DNA of 64,000 bases. Origin: Rhinopomastus cyanomelas (Eukaryota > Chordata > Aves > Bucerotiformes > Rhinopomastidae). The DNA lies in assembly GCA_013400115.1 (NCBI GenBank), contig VXBP01007098.1, positions 1,116,001-1,180,000 of the forward strand. Direction: 5' to 3'. The notes below the pieces were generated by a model. The model was not told the origin of the DNA and ran no database searches. It saw only the letters and a program-made list of their open reading frames with translations. Each line of letters starts with the position of its first letter. The stretch's first letter is position 1. The position numbers were made by a program, and so were the translations under genes. This document shows positions 33,601 to 48,600 of this stretch, piece after piece.

Positions 33601-36600
33601 TGCAAACACATTTTAAACAGGATGTGCATTAAATTCAGTTGTTCTTAACAATGGTAAAAAGATGGCTAAATACTGTGGTGGGAATTCATTCTGCTGGTGG
33701 CCAGTTTTCTGTAGTGAAGTGAATAGTTTGTCAGTTCCGTAATACCTCTCTGGTTTAACAAAGGAGAAAAGTAATTTTTAGGAATTCCTTGTCTGACCCC
33801 ATGCAGTCTGGTCAGGTAAACCCGTGTCTTCACTTCAATTCAGTTCCCAGGAAAGAGAACGGAGCCATTGTTGAAATTATTAAATCCTGCTGCCTGTGAG
33901 GCCACCAAAATGCCTTTTCAAGATGATTTCTTTTATTTCCTCCTGCTGCCTTGGTTCTCCCTGTGAGAACCAATCTGTTGTGCTTTATCCAAACCATGCT
34001 GGAAGGAAACAATAGTTCTGTTGAACTGTAAAGTAAGCACAAGGAGCTCTGCAATTTTTAATCCAGTAGCAGTGTGCCCTTTCCCTGTCTAACAGTTCAT
34101 GCATCCAAGGAAGGTTTGTTTTGTGCACGAGTCTTCTCCAGAGATGTGCAAGAAAAGGGTTATTTCAGAAGCTTTATTTTAAAACTTCACAGTCCTTTAG
34201 GTTGGAGAGGACTTCTAAGACCACTGAGTCCAACCATTAACTCAGCTGTCCCAAGCCCACCACTAAACCCTGTCCCTAAGCTCCAGATCTGCACAACTTT
34301 TAAACACACCCAGGATTCAACCCCCTCTGTGGACAGCTTGTTCCAGGTCTGGTGACCCGTTTATATGAAGATTTTCCTAATGTCCAACCTGAACTTCTGG
34401 TGCAACGTGAGGCAATGTCTTCTTGTCCTGTCACTTCCTACTTGTGAGGAGAGACCAACCCCCACCTCTGCAACCGCCTGTCAGGAATTTTGTGTGTTTC
34501 CAGTAGATGTTTTCCATGAAATCAGAAGAGTGCAGCCTTACTCACAGTCAGTCTTTTTCTGTGATTTCAAAGCTACACTGAGTGACCCACTTTCTCATCC
34601 CTGAATGAGAAGTACTAGACTGCTGTAGACTTATCTTTTGTAGTTTCTAATGCAGAGTAAATATCTATAAAATCTTCTTAAAAAAAGGCGGTTAAAAATA
34701 AAATGTTATACCTAAGACCACTTGAATCCTTTATGTAGTCTTTGTAATATAATTCAGAAACTGTTTCAGTAATTTCATTTGGCAGTCTTTGGGGCAATAA
34801 GCAACTTAAATTTTGTTCAAGATGTAAATAGAAATGTAGATCACTGCTGCTGTGAGTATTGCCGCTATCAAGTCATGCCTTTGGACTTTATTCCCATATA
34901 AGTGACATTTCTTATGTCAGGTACTTGTGCAGGAGTATCTTTGGAAACCTCAGTTATTTTAGGGTACACGGTGGGGCACAAAATACTTGTTTAAATTGTA
35001 GCAGCTTTGAAACTTGTTCTTCAAAGCTTCGTAAAATGGGTTGGACCATCAGCAGACAGTCCACACACTGTTAAGGATAAACTTTTCCCCTTCCTCCACG
35101 CAAAAATTAGTTAAAAATCAAATAAGCATAATCTCACTGAAAAATCAGTTTTCATAGACCCATTCCAACCTTGACAGTGAGTCAGATTAATTCCATATTG
35201 TACATTATGGAGAGGAAGTTAGTGGGAGCAGAGGAGGGGCTAACCTTCTCTTTGTGTGGAGTCTCCTTCTCTGGACATGTTTAAAACCCGCCTGGATATG
35301 TTCCTGTGTGAGTGGATCTAGGTGATCCTGCTGCGGTAGGGGGATTGGACTAGATAATCTTTCAAAGTCCCTTCCAATCCCGAACGTTCTGTGATTCTGT
35401 AAATCACACTCAGATAAACCTTGTGGTTTCTGTGCTGTCACCCAGTAGCTAGGAAATACCTGACCAAAATTTGGGTTGAAGTCCATATACGTGGCCACTG
35501 CTTTTTCTTACTGTATTTACTTACTGTAATGTGGTTTTGCTCATCTGAAAGCACCTCACCAACCACACGTCACTTGAATTTTCTGAAGGTAATTCTTGTG
35601 GGTTTAAAATGGCTATTCCTATCTGTGTGGTATATTCCGGGGAGGCTTTTTGTTTTCTCACGTGCACTGAGCCCTTTATAGAAGTCAAACTGGCTGTGTG
35701 TTTGGTTTTTTTATTGTTTCCGCTCAGTTTTTCTTCCGATTTTGGTACAAAACTCGCAGAAGCATCCTTGGAACTTTATCACAAAAAGCTACTTTTCTGT
35801 GGCGAGACGGTGATGGTTCCTCTTTTTAAATTGGTGGGGAACTGTTAATGAAGCTGCTTACGTAAGACATTGCAGAAATGGAAGCTGCCGACCACTGCTG
35901 GGTGCTTACAGATTAATTTCTCTGCAGAATGGTGTTGCTGTGACATTTATGTAAATGGTGATTTTTAGAAGGAATAATAGCTAGGTTGGTCTGATATAAA
36001 AAGATTGTCTTCTACACAAGATAAATATGAACTAGCTAAATGCTTTCATGTTAAACACACAGTAAAAGAAAGAAACTGGACACTCCTCTGCAAATCTAGA
36101 TCTGTTTTTATTACTTTTCAGCATTTTGTGATCAGAAATTTGACTGACTTTATGACTGAGGAAAATCAATATGATGAGAAAATACAGTAGGAGTTGTTGA
36201 GTATGTTTGCTTTGAAAGGAATTCTGGTTTTCAAATATCTCCAACTGAACTCTGTGAGTGCGTAACTAATGGTTTCTGTTATTTTATCTGTTCTGATACA
36301 ATACTGAAATGACTTCATTTACCAAATGTTAACTACAGAAATTAATTTTTGCTTTCGAGTGGAGGCTGTGTTCCTCACTGCTTCCTTCTCTCCTGTGCAA
36401 AGTGTCAGTCCTATTTGCTCCTCCCTTTCTTAGACTTCCTCATACCACTGTGTTCCTCTGTGCCTGGAAAGATACTTATTATTGTTAAATATCTCTTCTG
36501 AAAGCGGTTTGGACAAACCCTCTGCAGCCTACTCTGCAAAGGCTCCTTGATTATTTGTTTGCTCCTGGGAGATTGGTCATGTTTGATCATTGGAGCCTCA

Positions 36601-39600
36601 CAGAGTTGCTACAGAGGGTGATTTCCATCAGTCCTGAACACCTCATGACTCAAAGAGCAGGCTTTATTCAGGTTAATAGGCTTATTCTGTAAGTTGCATT
36701 GTGTAAATGTTGTGAGCATCAGAGGTGCCACCAGCCAATACCCTGGGGTTTGCTCCTGTGCTGATATATCACTGTGCCCTCCAAACCCTGGTCACTGGTC
36801 TTGTTCTTGAGATGTTATCTCCAGGGTATTGTTCATCTCCCTCACTTATTTCTGCTCCACAGCAATTCCTGCTGTGTCCAAACTGCTCTATAGCCATGGT
36901 CAGTCAGATGACCTGCAGTATGGCAGTCTTTGCCATTTGAAAACCTGAGCTGCTTGAAAACAATGACAAAAGAAAACCCACCACACGTCCAATCACTACA
37001 TCAAACTGTATGTAATACTCCTGTGTTTTTCTAAAAGTGTTTGTGATCGTCACTGAAAATAGTAACTTGCAAGATTCAGTATATTAATGATACGTGGTTG
37101 GACTCAATGATCTTGAAGGTCATTTAAAAATTTCCAGGGATGATGGCTCAACCACTGCCTTGGGTAGCCTGTTTCAGTGTTTGATAACCCTTTCATTTAG
37201 GAAGTTCTTCGTAACATCCTGCCTAAACCTCCTCTGGTGCAGCTTGCAACCATTGCCTCTGGTCCTACTGCTTGGCTACAGGAGGAAGAGGCTGTTCCCC
37301 TCCTTACTCCAAAGTACTTTAAGGTAGTTGTAGAGAGCAATATATAAGATCTTGCCTTAGCCTCTTCAGACTAAACAACCCGAGTACTCTCAGCTGCTCC
37401 TCACAGAACCTGTGCTCCAGACCCTTCATGAGCCTCCTTGCCTTTCTCTGAATCTGCTCCAGCACCTCAATGTTCTTCTTGCAGTGAGGGGTCCAGAGCT
37501 AAACCCAGTTCTCTAGCTGAGGCTTGCAAGCATTTTTTTTGCTTCCACAAAAAGCAAAATTAGAAACTTACATTGTGGTGGTCTTGCACATAGAAAATTG
37601 GTTTATGACTCTTTGGAGTCGCTTAGCCCGTGCTCTGAAGATTCATTTCTGATAGCTCTGCCTAGTTACTGCTTTTAAACAACATCCTTTATCAGTTGAT
37701 GACCAATTCCTTGTCCCTCGATATATCTACTATGAAATGAAATTGCAGGTCTGCTGTCAAGAAGCAAGTCCACATTAACCGTAACACAGAGCACGCTGAA
37801 CTGACTAGTGATAAAGGCTTCGCTTTGTGCAGTGATCAGGTTTTCTGTGCAAGTAGAAAAAAGCAGAGTGTTTGCCTGACATTGCCAAGAGGACTGACTG
37901 CTTGGCTGCTGCTGGAGCCTGCCTTGTCTTTGCTTCTGTTGCAGCTTTGCCGTAACTCTGACCATCTTTCAGTAACAGCCTTTAGCATCACTGAAGTGTC
38001 TTCATATCTGGATGCTGAAGACCTCTCACTCCTCCCTTTACCCAGTTATCACAGCGACAGCTCTTGTGTGAATGAGGAGAAAGAATGAGTGTTTGCTGAT
38101 TCCTACCTCTTCAATTAGTCAGCAGTTTAAAACTAGAAAAAAAGGAGCAAACAGCTTGGCATCTGTGTTATTTTCTAACTTTTTTCTGCTACTAAATCGA
38201 AGGGAGAGCTTCAATTAGGGATGTTATTTTGCATGTGATTTGTGTTTAAATTAGTAAAGACCTATTGCTAATGGGAAAATGAAAAGTGACATTTGGATTA
38301 TTTAATGTTTCATCTTCAGGACTGAGTTGTTCTGATATGTTATTGACACTCCAGCTCATGTTTTACTAGTTAGTGGCCTTCAGTTTGCTTAATGTACTAG
38401 TACTTGACTTTAGATTATTTAAGGCTGTTAGAAGTAATTACAGTAATTACCCGTGCTAGTCTGAATGAAGTGGAGCTGAAGTTGAACCCAAGCTAGGAAA
38501 GCTGTACCACATACAGGCATTGCAGCCATGTGAATATCGCTATAGGCAGTTCACACGTCCAGTTCCATTCATAACCAGGGACTCTAGAGATAGGACAAGG
38601 GGAAATGGTTTCAGACTGATAGAGGGCAAATTTAGATTAGATCTAAGGAAGAAATTCCTCACTATGAGAGTGCTGGGGCACTGGAACAGTTTGCCCAGGG
38701 AGTCTGTGGATGCCCCCTCCCTGGAAGTGTTCAAGGCCAGGTTGGATGGGGCTTTGGGCAACCTGGTGTAGTGAGAGGTGTCCCTGCCCATGGCAGGGGG
38801 TTGGGACTAGAACTCTAAGGTCCCTTCCAACCAAAAACATCCTTATGTACCAGATTTTCTTGACAGGACATTGTCTGCTTTTTGTAGGATTTTCCCCTGC
38901 TGCTTCACAGCTTGAATACAGCAGGGCATCCAACTTGTTAATAAGGTCACTTCAATCTTAGGAATCTTTAGCTAGTAAATAATGTGCTCGTGTCTATGGC
39001 ATTGATTACATAAGCTCAGAGCAGGAAATCTTTTCAGCTATGACTTCTTAGAGTTTCTGTGTTTTCATGGTTAAGTTTGAGGTCCTTTATCTGTCACCTG
39101 CTTGCTGGCCTGAGTGTAACACAACAGGGAGATCACACTGGGGCTTTGCAATGAAGGTGCAGAGAAGCTTTTGCTTCTCTTGGTGGCAGGTAAGTATTTT
39201 TTTGTACCCTTATTTCTTAATTGTAAATGCACAGCTGTATTTTTACTTCAAGTGAAACCGAAGCAAAGCTTTCTGTGTGTATGGGAGGTGGTAAGAGGCA
39301 TCAGACCATCTGTGACATGTTAAGAAGTGCTGCCTGGAGCAGTGCACTGCTGGGAGGCCCTTTGCTCTCTTGTCTGTGGTACTAAAACTCAGGCCACTGT
39401 CAGAACTTTTCAGTACAGTGTCTGTTTTATCTTTAAAGTTAAAGGCATTACTTGCCTTTATCTGCAGCAATCCTGTGAGTGATTGCTTTAAGTATGGGGT
39501 TGGCTGCTGGAAGATTATCCTGTATAAATAGTACTGTTTGTTGTGGTTCAGTGGTTTTCATATCAAGTTTGTTCACTTTTCAGTCAAGATAGGTTTTTTC

Positions 39601-42600
39601 CTAACTCTCAGGCTTCCAAGCTCGGCTTGTCTTTTCAGGATTATGCTGTGTTCTTGGCTCAAGAAATTTCCTTGGAAATTAAAGTTACAGAAGTTAAAAA
39701 AGCCTTGGTCCAATGTGGTTTTCCTACCTTGTGTTACAGCATCAGACTGAGTTAAACAAGTTGTTCTGTGGGTGATCTTGCAACTGGGATGTAAGAGCTC
39801 TGCTCATCAGCAAGTGTACTTTAATTCAAACTTCTGCTGTTTTTCTTTTAGACCAACAACAGTAAAGAGCAAAATAAAACAGATGTATATGGGTTTTGCC
39901 AGTAAATCAAATCAGATGCTTCTTGGTTGTATTTTTTGTCCTGACAGTAAAATTGCATGTTTTAGGTGGATCTCAGAGCAGATACTTACTTCAGTCCATT
40001 TTTATCTCAGAAACAGACAGTTGGAAATGTCAGTACAGTAACATGGATAACAAAACCAAAACCAAAAAGGAGTTGAAGAATTATGTGTGGGATATAGAAA
40101 GTGTGGTAACCGTTAATGCTCTCTAAAGGTGACAGTCGTGAGGCTAACCTTGTCAGATGGTGATGTGGAAGGTTAGACAAGAGAAGCAATTCCAGGACTG
40201 GGATTGTATACATAGGCTTTCAAGATCTTCAAATTTGCCTTGCCTAAGCTAGAGTGACTTGAAATAATTAGAACTAGACCTAAAAAAACGCTGAGTGTTC
40301 AGCACTGGCACTTGCAAGCTTAATAGAAATGTCAAGTGAAAAATTAATTTACATGTGCTGTTAACGATCTTGGAAATTCAGAATAATTTTTCCTTTCCTT
40401 TTCTTTGTTGATTTGCAGCTGCTGTTGGCTTTTTGACAGTTTCCAGTGTCATTACCATGTCAGCTCCTTTCTTTCTTGGGAAAGTTATTGATGTTATTTA
40501 TACAAATCCCAGCGAAGACTTCACTGGCAGACTGACCAGCCTGTGTGCCTTGCTGAGCGGAATCTTCTTATGTGGTGCTGCTGCTAATGCTACTCGTGTC
40601 TACCTCATGCAGACTGCAGGTAAAAGCAGAAGTGACGTTGAAAGTCATCTCTTTTCACAGCCAGTCTATCTGATCATCTGAAATCTGTCCAACAGATCCT
40701 CTTGGAATCACTAGGTTTTGTTTTTTTTGTAGCAGATCAAAGTTAAACTAGTAGTGCAGAGATAAGTACGTTGGAATAAGTGTTTGGTCTTATTTACTGT
40801 TCTATGACATCTTAAAGCTCATTAACACTGCGTGCTGCTGTGTTAAAACTCTCTAATGTGACTTGTGCAGTGCTGTGTACTCCTGTGATTTTTATGTTGT
40901 CAGTGTCCCATATTTGACTGACTTCTGTTTCTGACAGGACAAAGAATTGTGAAACGTTTGAGAACAACCATATTCTCCTCTATTCTGAAGCAAGAAACAG
41001 CTTTCTTTGACAAGACCAGAACTGGAGAGCTGATAAACCGCTTATCTTCAGATACAGCCCTCCTGGGCCGTTCAGTGACTGAGAACCTTTCAGACGGACT
41101 CAGAGCAGGAGCACAGGCATCTGTGGGGGTTGGAATGATGGTACAGTGGTCTCTTACTTGCTTGTCACTTGCCGTAGGTCATGTGTGAATGTCATTCAGT
41201 CCAGAAACTGTTATGTGTTCTTAGATACAAGTGTGTACATTACTGGTTAGCTACAAGAATGTGCTGGATTGCAGTAGATGTGCCTGTAGGCACTCGATGT
41301 TTACTTGCAAGCCAAAATGCAGAGAATGAACTACTGATCTACCCATATTTACCAAGCAGAGTACAGTAGGCATACAGCTTAACTCCATTCTTGATGAAGA
41401 TCTTAAAACCAGTGATAACATTCCTGTGGTTGTAGGTAGGGAGTGAAGGAACTGATGTAAAAGTAATTGAAATTGGCTGATTCTGCTTAACACCTTTGTG
41501 AGCAAAGGCAGCCCCACACAACTTCTGAGGATTTTTATGAAAAATGTTGGTCTTTCTGCTGTAGTCCAGCAGTCAAGAGTACATTTAGGTACAAAGCGTG
41601 GTGTGAAAGCTTCAGCAGGGTGAATCAGCAAATATTCCTCTGTGATCAGTTGGTTTACATAAAAATCTGACTTTCTTTGATAGTTCTTGTGGTACTATTT
41701 TTGTTATGCTTAGCTGAGAAAAGGTAAGTTGGTGGCAGTTAGCTTAAATGATGTGGTAATTTCTGCTGTCTACCTCCAGTTAATATAGCAAAAGGTCACA
41801 CAGAAATGAGCTTCCAATTCTGATTTTATTAGAAAAAAGTATTTCCACTGTGAAGCTTTAAAGTTTTAATACTTTGAGAATAATGATGGCTTTCTGTATT
41901 TATCTAAGCAAGTAGAGTCTAAGAGTTTTTCTTATCATAGATAAAGTGGAATAACTTTACATAAGGTATTCCACTCAAAACTGCTGCTGTGATACACAGT
42001 TTAAAAGGTGGACTAGAAAGCCTTACTCAAAAAGAAGAACTGATTCTAAAATAATTATGGAGTCTGTCTCTATTAAATTTTGATTTTTCTGGACAAGATG
42101 AAAGCGAGATGAAATGAAAATGTATTTGGTCAAATTTCAACAAATCATGAAAAGAAACCATTTCTCTGGGCAGCCTGAGTTGCTGTGATCCCTGCCCATG
42201 AGAGGGGATTTGGAGCTAGAAGATCTCTGAGGTCCCTTCCAAATCTGTGATTCCAGGTTATGAGCACTTGTAGATGCTGGGGAGCACTCCATCTGTTCCT
42301 TGGTCATTCATAATTGCTGTACAATATTTCTCTGCTTAAACTGTCAGTATTACACCATCTGTATAAAAGTTGCAAAAGCCCTTTAGAAACTAATAGTGTA
42401 TGTCTTTCAACATCCACAAGAGATTTCCTGGTAGGCCTTTTTGTTGGCAGGTTAAGGTACTTACCAAAGGCCACATAGCAAGTCAGTGGGAAAGCTAGAA
42501 ATGAAATCCAGACTGCTTTGCTTTTAAATCTTTGTTCTAATACATCTCAATTGCTGTGAAGTTGCCTGGAAGAAATAAGATATGATAATTGAAAGCATGG

Positions 42601-45600
42601 AAGCCCTAAATTATAGTCCAACTAGTTTTAGGGAACTCTAGCAGGAGAATTTGCATTTCAGTGCTGCAGTGATTATTTTTAATCTGAATGCTATGCCCTG
42701 ACATCTCTTTTTCCTCTAGGTTTTTGTGTCTCCGAGCCTTGCTGCATTTGTTCTGAGCGTTGTGCCACCCTTGGCTGTCCTGGCTGTGATTTATGGAAGA
42801 TACTTGCGAAAACTTACTAAAATGACCCAAGATTCTCTTGCAGAAGCAACACAGGTAGTCTTTTACCAGACACTTTCTAGTTAACATCAAAGTTTCTCTA
42901 GTGCATTTAAGTTAATATCTCTGAAGCTGCAGATCTTCAGAAGATAATTGTACTGCTCAGTGCCCTAAGCCATTCTGAGCCTGCAGCTCTGCACCTGAAT
43001 GGTATGAAAGGTAAATCTCAGTAAGATCTATTCATAGATCTCAAAGCCAGCCATGTTTTGGTTGTCCATAACAATGAAATATGGAGGTACCAGGACTTAA
43101 GAATTTGGAAATGTAATAAAGATTAAGGAGGCTTGTGAGAGCATAAAAAAATCAGTAAGTCCAGTGTAATTTGGTACCCCTGGATTTGAAAAACACCTTT
43201 TTTGGACTAGGCTTATGAGATTGAAGCCATCAGAAATATCCTAGTTGGATCCATCTCTTAAGAAAATTTTGCTAGCACATCCTCTGAAGCAAACCCTTGA
43301 TGTTTGATCTTATTGTCAGATTGTTAATGTTTATGAGGCTTGGCATTTCATAAACTTTTCTGGGCATCTCAGCACATACCCAGATAATTGGGAGGAAAGT
43401 AGAGGAAGTTGTTTCTAATGAGGCTGTTGTACAGATGCCTGTTTGTTGGCTGCACTGAAATATTGCAAAGCACTATCGGAGAGTAGTAGTGATAGTGACT
43501 TTTACACTCGCATCAGGGGAGCCTTTGCATTTTTTGAGATAACATCACAGTGTTATCTCAAAAGTGTCTATTAACATCTTAGTCTGGTTGGTTACCATTG
43601 AGGTAATTTTGCAATTAATACTTTGCTATTTAGACACTAAAATGTCTAAATGAGACATTAGTAGTTGAGCTAAATTAAATCCCAGTGTAGCTCTGATCAA
43701 ATGAATGGACTTGTTTCAGGAAGTGACTGTAGCCTTTCTTACCTGACTTAGTGTGGAACAGAATATTCTTTATTTTTCTCCTCCCCACATTGTTACTGCA
43801 AGTTACTCTGAACAGTAATTTTATTTTGTGTCTTGTTCACATCAGATAAAGGGAGTTTTTAACCCTGCTTCTACATTTTTCTATAGGTCAAGGCAGTCTT
43901 GAAGTTGTTTTTAAACTGCCTGGGCATGCAGCTTACTTTTAACTTAATAGAATTTAAAAAAAAAACAACAGAGGAGGGGTTGGGGAGAGGAGAGCATGAG
44001 AAATTTAACAATGGTATCCAAAGGAATGTGTGTGGAGATTAATGTAGTGATTCTGGCTTTACTTTCAAATGTTCTGTAGTGTGAAGATTCTAAATTGTGT
44101 GCCTGTGTGTATTTTAGTTTCGTTCTTTCCTTTCATGCAGTTGGCTGAAGAGCGTATTGGAAACATAAGAACAGTCCGAGCCTTTGGGCAAGAAGTGGCT
44201 GAAATGAAGAAGTACACAAATAATGTTGATTCTGTGCTTCAGCTGGCTAAAAAAGAGGCACTAGCTCGGGCAGGCTTCTTTGGAGCAGTAAGTGTATTTT
44301 GATGGAAGTAAACCAACTGTGTTGTGCCAACTGTCAGTTTAAAATTCATGAGGATACTTAGAAATCTGTGCATAAATAAATTGAATGCGAATTGACACTG
44401 CATAAAACTGTGGCAGTCTTGCCAGTCTTGGCTTCAGTTAGTCCCCAATTGCTGTGAAACTGCACCTCAAAATATAATGGTATGATAAAACCAGCTTAAA
44501 GCTCGGTTTCTGTCCCACATCCCATCTTTTATCTGAGCCCGTGCCTCCTGTCTGAGGAACTGAACCGATGGAAACTTTCCTCCACCCTCAGCATTTTGTG
44601 GGTTTGGGCTACTGATGAGATGAGCATCAATGCGAAGAAAGTTGAGGAGGACACAGGTCAGAGAGGGAGAGTGGGATTAGATTTTTCATTAACAGTTTGC
44701 AGTGAGTTTGCTAAATAATATTATAGAACTGCAGTGTAACTGCAGTATTAATTCTTCTCCTTTAACCATGGCTGAGAATAATGTTTCCATCTTAGGGTAT
44801 AAAACAAAAAAGAGCTGCTTGCTTTCAGAACACATTAGAAGTGGTTCTGTGCAAATTTCATTCAGTTCTCTAAAAATCTAGATACCCATAGCGTGGAAAT
44901 TATTTTATTAGAAGGAAAATTCTGATTAAATATTTTAAAGGATGAAATTTAAGATGTGTGTAACAAAATCTTCCTTTTCTCCTTTTTCCTTAGACTGGCC
45001 TTTCTGGAAACTTAATTGTCCTCTCAGTCTTATACAAAGGAGGATTACTAATGGGCAGTGCCTACATGACAGTTGGTGAACTCTCATCTTTCCTAATGTA
45101 TGCATTCTGGGTTGGAATAAGCATTGGAGGTATGGAATGAGAGATGGGGTTTTTTTTCACCTCAAAGCACTACAGTCAGCTTGGGGTGGAGGGGAAGCTC
45201 TTGAAAGATCTGGCCTTCTTAAAAAAAATCTTTTCCAAATGGTCTTCCCAAGAAACCATATATAATACTTCTTTTTTCTGAAGTCTTAATGAAAAATATT
45301 TTATAACTTAAGATTAATATGAGCCTTTAATTTGCCCAAAGGAATGCAGAGGAGTTTTTTGTTCAGTGTGTGCAGGGGACAGATACAGATAACTTTAATT
45401 TTGTTTAGCTCTAAGATACTTGGTGTATTGTGTAAAGAAGGAATGGCAGGTCCTATATTCTTTACAAAAGGTGTGCTAACCATACTCTATTTAGAAATAA
45501 TCGAGCTGTAATTCAGTACAGAGCATCTTGTGCTGGAAGAGCTCAGTGCCAGCAGACAACACTCTGATGCCAAACTTTTGGTTTTCTTTACTGTCCAGCT

Positions 45601-48600
45601 GCTCGTTGAAGATCACACTCTGTAATCTGCTGGCCCAGAAACAAACTGTTCATCTTTTTTCCAGAGCAGGCTTCACCACTGCATACAGGCAAACCCAAAG
45701 ATAAGGTGCTTTGAAGTTTGGCAACCAATTGCAAGGTTCTTCTTGAAAATGAGTCTGTTACTTCTGATAGAGCAGCAGGGCAATGCCACTTGTCTGTTCT
45801 CTTATAAGATGAAGCCTAATACTGTGGGAAGCACAAAGGTGCTCCTGAGGGCAAAATTCACAAAACCTGCTTTCTTGATTATCCAGAGTCTAGTGGTAAC
45901 CTTTTCAACTAACAAAACTCTTCTCTACTTAAATTATCCAATTTTGGTCAACAGAGATACCTTACACTTTGAAAACATAGGGCAGATTAATGCTAAACCA
46001 ATGGAAATTAAGGTTAGAATGTCATTCAATTCACTTGTATTTGCTATAAAGGCATTTTTAAATTTTTTAGGTTATTGCATCTTGTAGACTCATGACCTTA
46101 TGCTGGCCTTCTTGCGCAGAAAGAATAAACCACTAAACCTGTTTCCATATACCTTGCCTCCCTGAAATCACTCTTAACACCTGCTGCATTTTAAGGTGAA
46201 AGTGGTTTATTCTGAAAGTCTGTTCTGTTGAAATTCAGAGATTTTTGGAATTGGTTCCTCCAATTTGCAAGACATACAGGAAAGGAATAAATGAGACATA
46301 AATATGCCTTATTCCACTTTTGTTTCTAGGGTGGTTTCTGTGTTTAGTTCAACTGGAAAGCCCTTAAGCCAGCTCCAAGGTGATTCACAGAGCAGCTAAA
46401 TGTTGGGACCCAGTGCTGGGACCCTGCCTTGTCCTTAGCTTTTGCTTTCTCCAGTCATTTTTGAAGGACACTGACTTGGGAGACATATTTCTTACGTTGC
46501 CTATTCTCCACATGGCTTCTTAAGTGTCAGTCCAGCCTTAGGCTTTGTACTTTATCTGCACTGTGGCTGACTGAGCCAGGCTCTCCTATGGTACTACAGC
46601 CCTGTGTGACAAAGAAGTGCACTCAGAGTGCTCTGTTCTTTGAGCGAGTTTGGAAGTGCAGCTGGTTGTGTGCAAGGCTATTGCTCTAAATTTGGATGTG
46701 GTTCTTCCTGACAGGTGAGTGAAGACGCGTTGCTTTGCTTTTGTGTACATGCAAGCTTAGGTGTATTGACTTTTCTGATTGTTTTTTTTCTTCAGAATGA
46801 TTTGTTTTACATATATAAGAATGATCAGAAGGAGTTATTGGTAACTCTGAAGGACAACTAGACAGGATTTAAATCAACGTCTGGTAGCGTGTTGCAGTAA
46901 AAGATTCTCTAACATTTGATGCTTCAATGCTGGTGATAAAAAGCAGAATGTGCATGTAGTGTCTCCTGTGCCTTCCCTTCCATGTAGATGTATAATACTG
47001 TTCTGCTCTTTGTCTAGGTCTAAGTTCCTTTTATTCTGAACTAATGAAAGGACTTGGGGCTGGTGGACGTCTGTGGGAACTTATTGAAAGGAAGCCCCAA
47101 CTTCCTTTTAATGGTGGGTCCTTTTTTTTTTTACGGTGCCTAAGTTCATTTTTTTTCTCTTCTGGTCACCAGTACTTCAGAAAGAGATGGTTAACACTCA
47201 AAGGCAATATCAACTTCCTTTAGAAGGAAACTAGATACACTGATAATGATCTTTCGAGGTCCCTTCCAATCCCTAATGATTCTATGATAATTCTTCTGAT
47301 ATTTCCTAACTATGAAACAGATAATGAAAATGTCCTTTAATTAGAAGTTCTTCTAATTAAAGTTCTAGAAGCTGAAAATCTGTTGTCATTTTTTTCCTTT
47401 TTAATTAATTCAGAATATTTAAATATATTGCCAGCTACAAATCTTTGCAGCTTTGTTGTTCAGAAGCTGAACAATGCCTCCCCATATTGAGTATAGTTTG
47501 TATAAATTGCTTTTGCCTGTGTCCATCAAAAGTCACTGTGTGAACTGCTGTTTTATTGAATCAGTTGCATCCCATTAAGCAAAAGTCATGCATGAGTTTT
47601 CACCGGCTCTATGTGTTGTTAAGAAATGTGATATAGCAGAGCCCAGGTGAGCTGTCAACACTGGTTTCTCTCTGAGTTTTATATGATCCTCTAACTTGGA
47701 AACTTTTGTAAGGTTAGTCTGAGGAAAAGCCAGGAAAGAACGTTCAACAGACCTCACAGATGTGTTGAGTAAGCTCTGGCTTTTAAGTGTCACAGAATCA
47801 TGGAATACCAGGTTGGAAAGGACATCAGGGATCATCTGGTCCAGGAAAAGCACAGCACCCTGCCCAGCTGAATCTTAAAAGTGTCCAGTTTTGGGGAAAA
47901 CACCACTTACCTGGGGAACTATTCCAAGGGTGATTGTTCTCATTATGAAAAACTTCCCTCTTGAGTCCAGTGGGAATCTCCCCAGGAGTAATATGTAGCC
48001 ATTGCTCTTTTTGGTGTGAATCCTTGTAAAAAAGGGAGCCTCCATCTTCTTTGTAGCCATCCTTTAAATACTTTAACATGGTGATAAGGTCTCCCCTAAA
48101 CCTTCTTTCCTTATGGCTGGCCAAACCCACTTCTCAGCTTTATCTTTACAGTGGCACTGTTGTGGGTTGAGCAGTAGTAGTGGAGCAGAAATTGTCTTTT
48201 CCAGTGCAGGTATAGAAAAGTTTAATCATACCAGTCATGCATCTAGAAAACAGTATTTTACAGAGCATAAATTGGACATGATTCTGGAGTGAAGATTCTT
48301 CTGAATTCCCTTTCAGTATCGACTACATTCATGGGAAAGGATATGAACCTTTGTCTCCAAAGCCAATTATAGCTGTAGTCTGGCTCAGCAGACAATGAAG
48401 CAAATAGAATTTGTTGTGCAAACCCACATGTAATATCTACTCTTTTGGCTGCTTAGATTTTATTTCCACCAAACTCCTGCTGTTGGTGACAGGTATCTCA
48501 GGTCCAAATTACACTTTTGTATTTTCCTGTACCTAGAATCTAAACAAGAAAGAAGCACAGTGCTATCTGTAACTTTTTGCTGTTTTTGCAGTAATGTATA

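Larger units (their letters stand above)
30700..40418 (+). other. ABCB10 intron 1
   Basis: 9.7 kb with CR1 copies at 30885-31133, 31155-31715, 34190-34490, 35240-35400, 37125-37530 and 38570-38850. Two overlapping minus-strand frames at 33014-33506 are unexplained. A paired TAATTA element lies at 38434-38450. I see no alternative exon or RNA gene. Confidence 0.65.

Noticed and set aside
43532..43563. Hairpin as a microRNA precursor
   Set aside because: The stem is only 13 bp and pairing does not extend outward, far short of a pre-miRNA stem.
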